Positions 1-12,479 of a stretch of DNA of 64,000 nt are shown one piece after another (positions within the stretch are counted from its first letter, which is position 1; every line of letters begins with the position of its first letter). Source of the stretch: Sympetrum striolatum (Eukaryota; Arthropoda; Insecta; Odonata; Libellulidae). A program made the position numbers and the translations under genes. The stretch is taken from positions 42,540,943-42,604,942 of the forward strand of contig OX388347.1 of assembly GCA_947579665.1 (NCBI GenBank). The letters run 5' to 3'. Below the pieces are notes generated by a model that worked only from the letters and a program-made list of their open reading frames with translations, was not told the origin of the DNA and did not search any database.

Positions 1-329
1 TAAATTACATCTACTTGTACATGTATATCTATGAAGATATGACAATTAATTCATATAGACGTTATCTAATAAGACCATGTCCAAACTCTACAAAATGTGA
101 CAAATATCCTCTTATCCAGTCTTTATGCTTTTGACGAGAGATTCTAAACAAATTTTCGATATGAATGAAAAACTTTCACCGCGAGAACAGCTGAATATTC
201 CTTTCTTTCATTTTTTCAAGTGCGACAGAGGTGATAGTGGTTGTTGTCTGACAGGGTAGGACTTCTTGCCAAGCCAGAAATAACTGCTGGGGTGGTTTTC
301 GGCAGTAGTCCTTCATGACTGCCACAGTC
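1..329. other. AT-rich sequence, nothing recognised
   Basis: I see no gene, RNA or repeat structure here before the LINE remnant. The overlapping open frames on both strands are short and have no recognisable motif. Confidence 0.5.
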
Positions 330-775
330 ACAACAATTCCACTGCTTGGATTGTCAGAGCAAATTAATCTCACAGATTTAAAGATATTCCAGCGTAGAGC
401 AGCCCGATTCGTTTGCGGGGATTTCAGGTTTGATAGCAGCGTTACGGCAATGATAGTGTACCTCGGTTGGAATTCACTACAGATGAGAAGATCTGAATAT
501 CGACGGAAAATTTTCGAAAAGTTCATTCGTTCAGAATTTAAAGACTAAGTAAGTGAAATATTAGTGCCAGTAAGGAGCGAACGCGATCTCCGAGAGGCAT
601 CGACGAATCGTTACAGGGAAGTAATCGCAAGGACGGATAATTACTTTTTGGTCGTTTTTTCCCAGGCTATTAGAGATGCTAATAGGGATGAATGAATAAT
701 GGTGGTGTATTACACCCCCTGCCATACGCCTCTCGCGGCTTGCAGGGTATATATCTCAATCTAAAATCTAAATCT
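330..775 (+). pseudogene. LINE 3' end: C-terminal part of a non-LTR reverse transcriptase ORF plus 3' UTR
   Basis: The plus-strand frame from 315 contains the motif QRRAARFVCGDF followed by LGWNSLQMRR. This is the typical region after the reverse transcriptase domain of Jockey/CR1-type LINEs (QRRAARFV...LGW.SLE.RR). A TAA at 546-548 interrupts it, but the same frame continues to a TGA at 693-695 and still reads as LINE C-terminus (LVPVRSERDLREAS, AIRDANRDE). The downstream stretch 696-775 contains CCCCCTGCCATACGCCTC and a GCAGGGTATATATC tail, which resembles the conserved 3' end of this LINE group in arthropods. The copy is 5'-truncated and dead. The clade assignment is from motif memory only. 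Confidence 0.75.
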
Positions 776-2262
776 CATCAGTTACATGATTAACTGTTTG
801 CCATATATCAGTCTTGGAGCCCGATAGAAACCTCAATCTCTACTATAACTCTAGAGAAGAAATTAGGCTTTCAAGGCATATGAGGAGTGAGAGTTTTATT
901 TTCTCACTAATGCAGAACCCTAAAAAATGCTGAGGTTAGGCGGTAAAAGTTTACGTAAGTACAGCAAATTGGTCTAATGACTTTGATTGGTCTTTGATTG
1001 ATGAATTGGTCTTGACTTTGCTTTCATGATAAGCAGCAGCGACTAAATATGGCTTTAAATTGCTTTAAATGCGATCGGGAATTTAAAATATGTACATTCG
1101 ATTGAAATTTGAGTTTCTTCAACTCAAAAGCGAGGATTAGGCAATCAGAATGAATGGGAATGCAATGTAACATAGTTAACCCTGTGAGAATCGAATTGCA
1201 CCAATAAATGCATGCACTATAAGCTCCATCTGGATCACGGTTTGGTTGATGCGATATTGAATATTAATGAAACAGAATTCGTCTCAATTCTTTCTGGAAA
1301 CGTTGCCTCAACACTGACGCAGATGTCTACAAATGATGCTATGTTAACACGCTACGTTACATCACTTGCATATGTAGCAACCGATGAATTAAACATTCAC
1401 CTATTGAATTTTAACTAGAGATTCGATAGTTGTCTATGTCCGTTTAAACTTTGTATTCCAAATTAAAATACGAGTATTTTGAAGAAGTCCAAAGTTCATC
1501 TACCTTTCAGTAAAGTTAAAAATATTCATTAAAAAAATGATAAACAATCATTAAATATAAAAAATATAGCCTTGTTGATTCATTTACTCTCTTGAGGGGT
1601 ACCCTAAACGATTTATGACAGTGTGAGTGACCGAGAGTCCTAAGTTAGCCCTGATTAATTCAATATTTGAAGATTAAAGCTTTTCAGTAAAATAAATCAT
1701 TTCAATGGGTCTCGCCGTTAAGGGAGCCCAGAAAATGACGTTTTATCATGATTTTTACACATGAATAATCTCTTGGTGGAGACGCGAAGTGGTCCGGGTC
1801 TCTAGGGTCTCCGATTGCCGAAATTTTCCCCATCATCCAGGGCATTAACCACAGAAAAATATGGCTCTTTAAAAGTCTCCCACGTTGCTTAAATCTGGTA
1901 TTATCGGGACGGCAAGCAACGCTGTTCTTCTGCGTATAAAAATGATGAAAATACAAATTAAAATAAAGGTGAACAATCGGCTGGTAGCCTAGTAAATGGA
2001 GTGTAATGGAGGAACGATATGTATATTTTTATTATTATTGTATTTATTTGACACGTAAATATATTTTTCTCCTTTATCAATCTGTTTATGTAGTTTTTTC
2101 GTGTCTTATTTTTTGTTCCCTCTCTCTTTTCTTTTATTTTCTCTCATTTTTCCAATGAATTTTCATCATCCTCATAGATACACTTTCCCACTCGATTTAC
2201 TTGCTATATGTCAACAGAACTTCTTTTTATTGATTTTTATCAAAGTACTGACTAAGGGAACG
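776..2262. other. Non-coding AT-rich DNA
   Basis: Open frames here, such as 1212-1418 plus and 1702-1956 minus, have no recognisable domain, are shorter than 90 codons and show no splice context that I could defend. Nothing else is visible. Confidence 0.45.
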
Positions 2263-2306
2263 ACTCTATGTTATTTGCATGTAAATAAATGCAAATAACA
2301 TAGAGT
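2263..2306. repeat. Perfect 18-bp inverted repeat with 8-nt loop
   Basis: Arm 2263-2280 (ACTCTATGTTATTTGCAT) is perfectly complementary to 2289-2306, with loop GTAAATAA between. Each arm ends at the loop with ATTTGCAT/ATGCAAAT, the octamer sequence bound by POU-domain factors. The structure could be a regulatory palindrome, a short RNA hairpin or a foldback remnant. The sequence alone does not decide between these. Confidence 0.85.
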
Positions 2307-5300
2307 GCCCAATGTTTTGATTAAATTGTTGTCTTCTGAGACGAATGCCGGGTGAAGAAGCTATGTGGTAGCGCGTCATGATACGATATCGAATATTCTT
2401 AGGAATAACTATCCAATGTTTGGAATTATAATGGTATTGCTACGTCGCCATTGCAATTATGTTCAAATATGAACTAGGACTCTTATAAACTTACAACTTT
2501 TGCAAATTTTTTTTTGCATTAATAGTTTTTATACCAATCTAATCATGACTTTTGAGTACTTTTAAGAAGTCTAAAGATATTCACGAATTAATCTTACTAA
2601 CTCCTCAGTTAGTCAAGCAACAATATTCAAAGACTCATACACATAAATTCCGAATCACCCCTTTATTCAGCCCATGAAAGAGAAGAATTTCCTCAATACT
2701 TTCGTGAGATCAAAGAATTGCATGTTGTATTAACAAAGTGAAGTGAAGTGAAACAATACCCGAATTCAAAGGATTCAAAAATATTCCATAACAATTTTGA
2801 GGGTTGCATTACATGTAAATGTGATAAGGATTATATTTGTGAGGATGACATACAAGAATCATAATAGTATTTCAGCAGTAGTCCATTAACTCTTCCCTAG
2901 CATGTCTCAAAAAGTTACTTACATTATACACTTATTTAACTTAGTTACACTGATCATCAATGAGAGAAATGGACGGAATGAAAGCTAAGGGACATGGAAT
3001 GAACATGCAATCCTTGCGAAATCGCTTTTACTTCATTGTGACTGCATGAAATCACATGGATACTAGTATTTTATGAAATAAAATTTTACTTCTATCTAGA
3101 CCTTACTACCAAACGGAAATAAAATAAAAGCATAACCGTGTCCAAAATTATTTTCATTTGGGTGATGAGTTCATACACCCTTTACTTCAGCTTCTCAATC
3201 AGCTGACGAAAACCAGAAAATATAAATTATTCTGAAATACGAAAATAAGTTGGTCTTGAATGTGCGACTTAAAACTAGGAGCAATGATCGCACATCTACC
3301 GGTAATAGAATGTGATCTAATGTAATTCAACTAATTACCTCTCTATTTGTTGGTTATCCCGAGAGAAGATCAAGATACAAAAACATATCTATTTCTTTAT
3401 TTTTTGCGAATTGAACGCGTAAATACTGAATGATATATAACACGTAAATACTGAATGATGCCCTGTTTGAGATTCCAGGCGAAATGAAAGAGCCTATTCG
3501 TACTATCTCAGATTCTCCCTTGACTCGAGCCAGTTTAGAGGGGGCGGTCTCCGATGGGGCGAAGTCGTCCTTCAATCGGCGTCCCCAGTAACCTTCCGAA
3601 ATCACGACCTCGTGGATCACCTTGAAAATCGAAATAGTTTGACTTCGAGAAGGAGTTAGGGGGCTGGGAAGGGAGTGGAAGACACGTGTTCACCGTTGTT
3701 TACCCCTGCACGATAAGAAAGCCATGGAAGGGGAGGAAGAAACATGATGTTGCAAAGTCTCGCAGCCTTGAGAAGGGAGCGAAGTAAAGCCAAAGTCTCC
3801 TTAAACCGCTTAGTTTGAGCGAGAATGATTTGAAGCCTAAGCATATCGAATAGAATCCTATATGAAAACATAAGATTTAATACAATCTTCCCGATACATA
3901 CCAACATATCGCACGCTAGGGCCACTAATAATAAATGTAGAACAATAAACCATAATTTCCACTGAATGTATCGTCAGCAGGAATGGCTTTACGCGCAGCC
4001 ATACATGGGATTTTAATTAATTTTGTGCGACTCGGTAGCTTATCTTTCTCTGTAAATTTTGGATGATTTCCCATTCTAAAATTTGATAATGAAGTTGAGA
4101 AAGGGGACCAACTTTTCCTTGGAATCGAAACTGTACCCCCGCAGTTTTTTTTCAATGAAAATTTTGCTTGACATTTCTCATTTTAGGATAAGGAGAAATG
4201 CATTATTACTTACGGCCCAAGCAGTCTTTAGAGAAAGCCGATACGGCCCACTTAAGATAAAACATTGGACAGCCTTACAGATCTACGGAATGTATTTCTT
4301 GTACAGGAAAAAAGACACGGAAAGAATTCAAGATATAGTTAATATATTGCAACCTGAACCAGCAACGGGTTAGCAAATTCACTCTACCGTGAATGTTTAA
4401 ATACATGCAGTTGTTCCGCTGTAAAAATGCATTAAAAAAAAGAAAAGGTGTGAACAAGCAAATAATAAATCTAAGATCATTCAAAGGGAATCATTAATCG
4501 TTTCGTCTTTAACCTAGATAAACATAACATCAAGGCATATCAAACTGGTATATCATTTACTTAGTTAATTAAGCATAAAGCAATAAAAGTACAAGCGAGT
4601 ATTAAGCACAAATTTATTAACAGCCCAGGGAAAAATACGCCTTCTGAAATAATCTAATAGTTCTCTATTAATTTATTTTAGAAAATAATTCATGCCACTA
4701 GGAATTAATGCCCCTTGAAATAGAAGGGATAAACTGTAAGCTGAAGAGATTGAGTTAAAGAGAAAAGGCTCTATTTTTCGAACTCTTCTTCCGCAACGTC
4801 GCATTGACTTGCCGTTCCAAGGGCCGTCGCAGAATATTACTTCCTGACCTCTTCCTCCATTGCTTGCGACTGCCGAGCAAAAATCTCTAAATTCAAAATA
4901 TCGCTTTAAAACGTACATTGCCGAAATAGTTAAGCCGTAATAGGATTAACGATGTTAGGAATTAATTTGCTCGCCATACCGTCATATGTAAGTGTAGCAA
5001 GTTTATAAAATTCAACCTTATTAAAACACATTATAGGATTTAAATAGCTTTCAAAGTCGCAAATAATAATATGAAAGTAAAAATATTCCCCGAGCGTTTT
5101 CTGTACCGCCCTTCCCTTCAATTCTTACTAGTAATCATTTAAGGGTTACGACAAAATTTATTTTTCGTTGACCTAAAAGATCTAAATCAAATAACTGGGA
5201 ATTGAGAATTTTAATCTAAATGATTACCAAAATATTTTGAAAATTCACTCAATAACTTGTAAATTCTAAAACGCCTGCGGAAGGGAATTGCTTATTTTAT

Positions 5301-8300
5301 GAGTAAATAAAACGTAGCTCTCCAAATGAAAGCGGATATACTGTTACAAAAGAATACTGAATAAAAGACATCTTAAAGTGACGTATGTTAAACAAGATTT
5401 GATAGATTCTCAAAACATGTGAGCGACGGGTCTTTGGGAAAACACCCGTTGCTGGAGGACAAGTTCGGAAGGAGGATTTTGGTTAAGATGGTTGTTTATA
5501 AATGAAGTTAGGAGAGAATAAGGATACGAAAATTAACATGTATCCTTAACTATAACTTGATCAAATATTAACATCATATCTTGTTCATTAATCATCACGA
5601 ATTCAATCAGTATGAAATGTAAGCTAGTGGCATAGGAAAATAAACGAGTGAAAAGACAGTGCACATCTTTGTATTTTCCGCAAATTTATTTTCAGCGGCT
5701 AGTTTCGCTGGCGTTCCAGCGACCAGCTGATCGAAAAACACTCAACTTCCAAACAGCCGGCTCGAGGCGCTGCCCGCCAGCCTAAAGCGTGCGACGAATG
5801 TAGTTGAGCATATTAGCACGTTGCACAATAAATCTACACAGGTTTCATAATCACAATGAAAATATAAATAGCATGTTTGCCTAGCTATATGCCATTACGT
5901 TCTCATCAAATTTAGCCATTATCACATCTTAAAACATTTTAAAAGGGAAAAAGTTGAAGTTTTCATTTATTACGCCCATAAAGTCTACCAAAAATTTGTT
6001 ATAATAATGTAGTCATATTAAATAATAGATTAAGAGGAGCTTATTTGCTTGAAAATAAAGAGTAGAAATGTTCTCCGTCAACCTACGTAATATCTACTGG
6101 CATCGGCATCAGATAAGTTCATAAGTGTGTGCCGTTTTTATTCTTTGCTTTTCAATTTTGTTCCACTGAGTAGGTTGATTGAATGAATCAATTAATTTAA
6201 TAACTTCATTGCAATCGATAATGCAAGATACATTATTGATTTTTTCACCACACTTATATGTTTATAATCTCAGTAAATCGATGGTGTTAGTAACAAATGG
6301 ATAATCATTCTCTCATCTTAAGAAATGAGGAAGAATTTTATAAAGGTCTTTTACTGCGCATTCCAATCTATACGATTGATTCGAATAAATATTTTTATCT
6401 ACCACTATTTTCTTCGAATTATTTATCGCACTAACAAAGGTGTAACAACCGTATTTAGTTAATATTCTATGTTTTAAAATAATTTAAGGAAAGAAGTAAC
6501 TTAGTAGGAGACTTAATATTAAAAGAGATAAGTTCATTTTAATGAGGGCAATCTTTTCTTGAGGAGGAAATTGAAGGCATTGAAGTTCAACTCTGACCCA
6601 TTTGTCCGTTACCGACTGTGGTAAAAGCAGCAACAAAATAAAATACGGGAAATTAAATTTTTAACGTTTTCTCCAGACACCTTGACGTAAGCGCACACGT
6701 CGTACGGGGAAATCTTTTATATTATAACAAAAGAATCAAGAAATGTTTAAATGACAACACAGTCTTTCCTTGCAAACGGAACCAAGCTTGTTTTTAGGCT
6801 ATTTTCCCGAGCTCTCTTCTCTTTTCACTGAAAAGTTGAAAACGGAAAGGTAACTCGCCACTGACGAGGTAAAGGGATAAATGGGTGCTGGGGTTCAGAG
6901 GGAAGCGGGATTGAAGATTTAATGAAAGAGAGCCAAAGGTTAAACAGGAAGGAATGCGACCGAGTTTAAAAGGACCACCCTTGATGGCGTTGAACTAATG
7001 AGACGAAGAGAATGCAGGGGACATTTTCTGCGAGAGATAACAGCGCCATCTGGACATGGGCAGAAAAGTGTGACGAGATACGAATGCACGGCGCAACCTT
7101 GCCGTGGGGTGATAAAAGAGTGATACTAAGCCGAGAAAAAGGAAATACCGGTGATTTTTTTCGCGTAATTTTGGTCTCAGCGGGTGGAACTAGGATGCCC
7201 TCTCCTCTCAGTGCTTGACGGAGAAAATTAAAATTCTCGGGGAATTTGATATTCGCTGTCCCCGACCACAACGACGGATATTTCGGAGGAAGCGTATTTA
7301 TATTCAAAGCAGAAAAATACTCGAAATTTCCACGAGTTGAGCTTTTAAGCGACAGCATTTCGAAAGATGGAATTGGATTTGTGGACGCATGGCGTCGCAA
7401 ATTTGACCAAAATTTACTTTGTTTGATGCGATGGATGTACGTTAATTTTTATTCCAATCCAGAAATGTTGTATGCAGCTTACTCTATGGAGAACATATAA
7501 TAAATAATAACTCAAATAGAAAATATACTTCTATTAATATACATTGAAAGTAAATAGGACTGTTATGCGACAATTAGCTTATTAGCAAAAGTGTAACCGG
7601 AAAAAAGAACCTGGTCAAATGTTCCTCTTCAGGTATAATATAACAATTCTTTCACTCAATTTAGTAAACAGTTTGGCCAGGTACTTAATTAAGTACCTCT
7701 TAAGCAATGTAATTCTCGTGTGTATGGTAGGTGGATATTAATTCGCGGTAGATCGTGTATGGTGTGAATGACAATTTTTCATCGCAATGTTTATAAATCA
7801 TTGCCTGCTTTGCTGATAAAATCAAATATTTCTTTAATGGAAAATCGATCCGCAAACATCCGAAAACATTTGAGGTGCTAATTCTCTTCACCAGTACTCC
7901 CGAACTTTACGGTACACTTATGTAGTACTAACTCGAAGTTCGCAGCTCACTAAACCGCTTAGGAGAGCGAACCAGGTGTTGCATATCTTAGTTTAATAAT
8001 TTTTGAATCAACATTAATATTTTAATTCTATAATTCCCTTAAAACGTCCCTACCCTTAGACCGCATATTTCAATGTATACGTAATGAAACATTATGAAAT
8101 TATGCCACCCACGTGAATTACAACTCACACCAAGAGCAGAGTAATGGTGCATCAATGTTCATCGGCACACCGGTTAGGAAGCATTGCTTTATTAACCTCA
8201 TTTTGGCCTCGACATACTCGGACTAACAACCCACAAGTGTCCACAATTTTCTCTTTAAGATCGCAGGTAAACTCTCTCACTACTTCATGAATTCTCATGA

Positions 8301-10756
8301 AGCAAAAAATTCAACATTGCATTCAATTAATTAATTAACAAGCAAAATATCGTTTTAATAAGAAAATATTCCAGGATTAAATTAAATGTCGTTCCGTGGT
8401 AAGGAGGATACGAATTATATTTTCCCGAATTCATTTCAAACCATCCGTTCCGATTTTTTAATATCTGATTTAATTGTTCCGTTGTTTAAATCTATATCCT
8501 GCTCACTGCACAATCAAACATGAGTATAATTCGGTGTAAGTATTTATTTATACTGGTTCATAGAGGTACAAAGAGTAAAATATTCGTTTAATATTTGAAT
8601 ACATTTTTCATCTTGAAAATAATTGCAAGCTACTAATGAAAAATTGAATAAGTATTCTACCAATACTAAATACTACAAAATAATTGTACATATTATATAG
8701 ATTTACAACTTTTCTCTCTTCTGGTTGAAATATAGGATAATAATAGTCATGCAAAATTTACATGCGTATTCTAAATTATACTTGTTTCTGTTTCACGTTG
8801 TCTGCAATTTAATAGAGTTTGAGTTTGCTCTTCTTAGGCCAGATTCATATTATTTTGACCTGGTAAAGGGGAGCAAAAACGAGGAAGTAAAGAATCAATC
8901 TCAAAATTTTGAATAATAGAAACATCGGAAACATTCATCAATACAGATATTGAGGACGATTCTGTCGCTTATTTCACTGTTTTGACCTGGATTCTGAATA
9001 GATAGAGGGAAGATAAAGTTGGAACTATCGTTTTTAAAACAACGGTCGTAAATTACGTGCCGATCCAAGGAAAAGGTTGACCTCTTTCCTGGCCACCAAC
9101 TACCTCCCTCTCTTTACTTTTTATTCTCTCCGATGATTCACCTTCTATTCCGTATAAAAATCGCCGGAAATCTAAAATCAATATACGCTGTCATCGCTCC
9201 GTGAAACTTTCACTGGAGAAAACAAATAATATAGTATTGCGGTTTCAATTTTGATATTGTCTGTGCTACTCTCAGTACCTAATATGGATGCACACACAAA
9301 ATCAACAGAACTCTTATAATAGGTGCTGATACTTTAGTAAACATTGTCTGCTGATGATCATTAGTTAACTCAATTTTTGAAATGATAGAGAGGGAATAAA
9401 TCTGGTTTTCAATTTCATAATTACAATTAATAACAGTTTAATTTTTATCTTTAGGAGTCATAAGTATTGATTAATGATCTTCAAATAAAATCAGATCAAT
9501 TTCACAAGGGAAAGATTTCTTAAAAATTTCATGAGCTCTACTCACTTTTAAAATTCGTGAGGTAAGCTAATTTCTGTCTGTAAATTATTCAGCCTGAAGG
9601 CCGGTTGGAACCTTAGCCCCTCAAACAGTTAACGTCTCAGTTTCACGACCTGTCTCTGTACGTCCTAATTATAGATGAAGTTCCAAAGAGCGTAGAAGTA
9701 ATGAATCATTCACGTTGAAGAGAAACGCTCAAGATTTAATTAGATGATGTCATTATGAAAGTACCATTACTGTACCTACCGCGCATTAGAAGACGCTACT
9801 AATTTTCACATCGCAGAAACTTAACCCATAAGAATTTCATTAGACTATTTCTCAAAACAGAAAGAAGTCGTAAAATTTTCTTCAGGAAAAGGGAAAATAT
9901 ATATCTACAAAGCTTCCAGTTCCCTCTCTTTTCTTTGTTTTTCAACCCACTCGATTTTCTTCTTTCCTTCTCTCTCCACATCCACGCTTCTTCCTTCCTT
10001 ATTCCGTACCCTCTCCCTTTCTCTTGTGTTGCGAATTTGGATTCATAGGGGGAGAGAACGAGGGAAGACTCGAGAAATTATGTGGATGAGACTTTTAAAA
10101 GGGAGATGGGATGAGGAATTTAAAGCCGATGTATGAATAGACGATTGCGATGCTGATATGCCAGTGCAAATTCAGCATATTCATCGAATCGTAATATTTT
10201 TGGTTTCGGTTTTCGTTCCGGTTCACTCTAAAAACAAATTTTCGGTTCAGTATTCCGAATTACTCCGGTAAAATTTCGTTTTCTTGTTTGGGTTCAGCTT
10301 TGCTCCTACTAAGAATGTTTTTTTGTGCATTATTTCAGTTCGATTCCGGTTCACACCGGTTTGAACTTGCCGGTACTAGTGAAGTTAAAAAGTTTCCTTG
10401 CAGGCTGTGGAAAGGTCATTCCACGGTATATGAGCACCTTAAATTTATGTCTCTAAAATTAATTAATATGAAAAATGCATTTTTTGAAAAACAGATGTGT
10501 GGTCATCCAGATATTCCTTTCCCTATGAACATCTATGTAAGCGTTTTTTTGAATAATTTGAATGTCACATCTGGGATGAATCAGAAACGAGAGAATTTTG
10601 TAGACAGGGAGGAATGGTGAATTATTGTGAATAGGTTAGTACTGCAGGTAGGTATATTAGGTATGAAAAATTATAAATACGTGAAATATAGAAATAAACT
10701 ACTCATGAAACTAAAAGGTTATCATTTAATATCCCATTTATTTCTCAAAGATAAGT
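2307..10756. other. Long AT-rich region without a recognisable gene
   Basis: No open frame here shows a domain I know. Two small patches are richer in GC. One is 3480-3800, with an 88-codon minus frame at 3354-3620. The other is 6840-7420, with overlapping frames on both strands, the longest 144 codons on the minus strand at 6966-7400. Neither has a recognisable motif. A further GC-rich patch at 5690-5810 contains a short dyad, CGCTGG/CCAGCG. At 3418-3459 a 17-bp word (CGTAAATACTGAATGAT) is repeated at a 25-bp spacing. Around 10200-10400 there are several TTCGGTT/TTCCGGTT words without clear period. Unspliced exons of unknown genes cannot be excluded. Confidence 0.4.
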
Positions 10757-11540
10757 AAGATGGTGGTTGCCATTAATTATCGGCCTTCTGATGGTATTGA
10801 ATGTAAGGAATACAATAACTCTATTTTTAAATTACTTGAATGCTGTGTGTCAATTGTTAAGGTTAAAAATATTACTCAAACCATTAGCTGCATCTCTCGA
10901 ACCCCTGGTATTTCTGTGCAGGAGTTTTTGAAACATTTCTACGAATTTTATATCTTCTTGCTCGGTAAAAATGAAGATATGATTATGCTTTGTGGAGACT
11001 TTAACATTGATGTTCTCAAGGAGTCCTTCAAAAAGTGTGATCTGTTTAATCTGCTTGAAATTTTTGACACTGTTGTCAACCAGATCAACAATCCAGACAT
11101 CAACACTAATTGATTTAGTTATTCCCAATGATAATTTTTTCAATGCCAATGATTTTATTACATACAATTCATTCCATAATTGGCAATCAGATCACTGTTG
11201 TCTGATTCTGAGCTTAGGCTTCCCTATAGTTCATCAGAAGCATAAGCAGATTTTCTAAACGAATATGTAAACCTAGAGTTCAGCACCTTTCTGGACATTT
11301 TCATGTTAAATTTTAATTCTGCCTTACCCTACTAGAGAGTTAGGACTCCTTTACTTGGTCTAAAAGGAAATTCAACTCAGAAGAATTAATTATTTCCTCT
11401 CAACATCTGCAGAATTTGCACTATCAGGGTAAATTAATTTTTCTTAATTTGTGTGATGCCTATGTAACCTAATTAAAAGAGTTGAAATTATCTTTTGCTA
11501 GATATACTACAGCCAAATGTGATAACCAAATCTTATATTC
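10757..11540 (+). pseudogene. Jockey-like LINE, 5' segment: AP-endonuclease domain, decayed
   Basis: The frame at 10760-11113 reads VVAINYRPSDG near its start and MLCGDFNIDVL at about residues 75-85. These correspond to the YRPP and GDFN motifs of the apurinic-type endonuclease of non-LTR retrotransposons. A frame change near 11080 moves the continuation into the frame of 10992-11258, where TLIDLVIPND and QSDHCCLIL match the S-T-L-I-D-L-V and SDH motifs of the same domain. Further stops follow. The LTR element starting at 11541 interrupts this LINE, and its continuation resumes at 15292. It is an old inactive copy; the clade (Jockey/I-like) is inferred from motif spacing. Confidence 0.75.
11537..11540. 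other. Target-site duplication ATTC, left copy
   Basis: ATTC immediately precedes the 5' LTR and recurs immediately after the 3' LTR at 15288-15291. A 4-bp duplication fits Ty3/Gypsy-type integration. Confidence 0.8.
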
Positions 11541-12362
11541 TGTAATGTTAGTTTATTGTAATGTTAGTTTATTGTAACGTTAGTTTTATGAGTAGAATTT
11601 TATGGTTGGCGAGTGCTATGGACCGCGTAAAGGCAGGAATGCGCCACACCCTGACCCTGTTTCGACCATCGGAGCGTTTCCGGAGTGCGGGTGGTTAAAC
11701 ATGTGTTGACCATCTGCATAAAGGGAATGGGAAAAGCGTTGGTCGAAACGTTTGAACAAATTGCAGTGATTGGGTGAGAGAAACCGACGCTAAAGAAGAC
11801 GCGGACTTCTGGGCGTCCTTTTCTTTAGGAAAGAAGTAGTCAAAGAATACAGCTTGACCAGAACGGTCCTCAAAAACCCTGGACCCATTCCTGTTGTGAT
11901 TTTAGTGTTCCCTCCCTTTGTGTGAATTCGTCCCCCAATTATCGTGTTTTGTGTATTAATATGTGTTCTGTGTGTTAGGGTATTGTAGTGTGGTATAAGG
12001 TTTATTGGTGGTGGTGTCTTTATGTTTCGTTTTCCTCATCTTTGTTTGGTTGTTTGTTTCTTGAGTGATAATATGTGTGTCTTTTGGGGGTAGGGTTTTC
12101 ATTTGTTTGAGGTTTACTTGTCTTATATTTTCGGCTTGAATAGAGTAATATCAATTAAGAGGAATTGTGGTATTTATTTCCTTCGGAAACCGAGCGACCC
12201 TGAGCTCATGCATTTCGTGTTAAATTTAATTTGTTTCTTCTTTTAAATATTGGCGCCCAACTTTCGATCTTTTGATCAGTAATTTAAATCTTTCCAACCT
12301 TTTACGCCCCGCGCGGCATTTTGTATTTTATTTCTTATTTCATTTAAAAAAGTATCGTTACA
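11541..12362 (+). repeat. 5' LTR (822 bp)
   Basis: The boundaries are set by the TG...CA termini, the flanking ATTC and the alignment to 14466-15287. The first 48 bp are three near-copies of a 16-bp word starting TGTAA. A TGGCGCCCAAC word at 12251-12261 resembles a primer binding site but lies inside the LTR. Confidence 0.9.
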
Positions 12363-12365
12363 ACT

Positions 12366-12383
12366 TGGCGACCCAACGTTAAG
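12366..12383 (+). promoter_or_regulatory. Putative tRNA primer binding site
   Basis: TGGCGACCCAACGTTAAG begins 3 nt after the 5' LTR, the expected place for minus-strand priming. TGGCG at the start matches the usual complement of a tRNA 3' CCA end (TGG). I do not assign the tRNA. Confidence 0.65.
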
Positions 12384-12479
12384 GGCTCGAAGAAATAGAG
12401 CATAATTTCTCTTAATTTTTTGTATTATTAGGTGGTAGGGGGGCAGTTTTTAAATTAAGGTTTTTAAATAGAGGTTAGA

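Noticed and set aside
6966..7400. 144-codon minus frame
   Set aside because: A plus frame is open over much of the same DNA and no motif, start context or splice signal supports either. The patch is merely richer in GC and has fewer stops.
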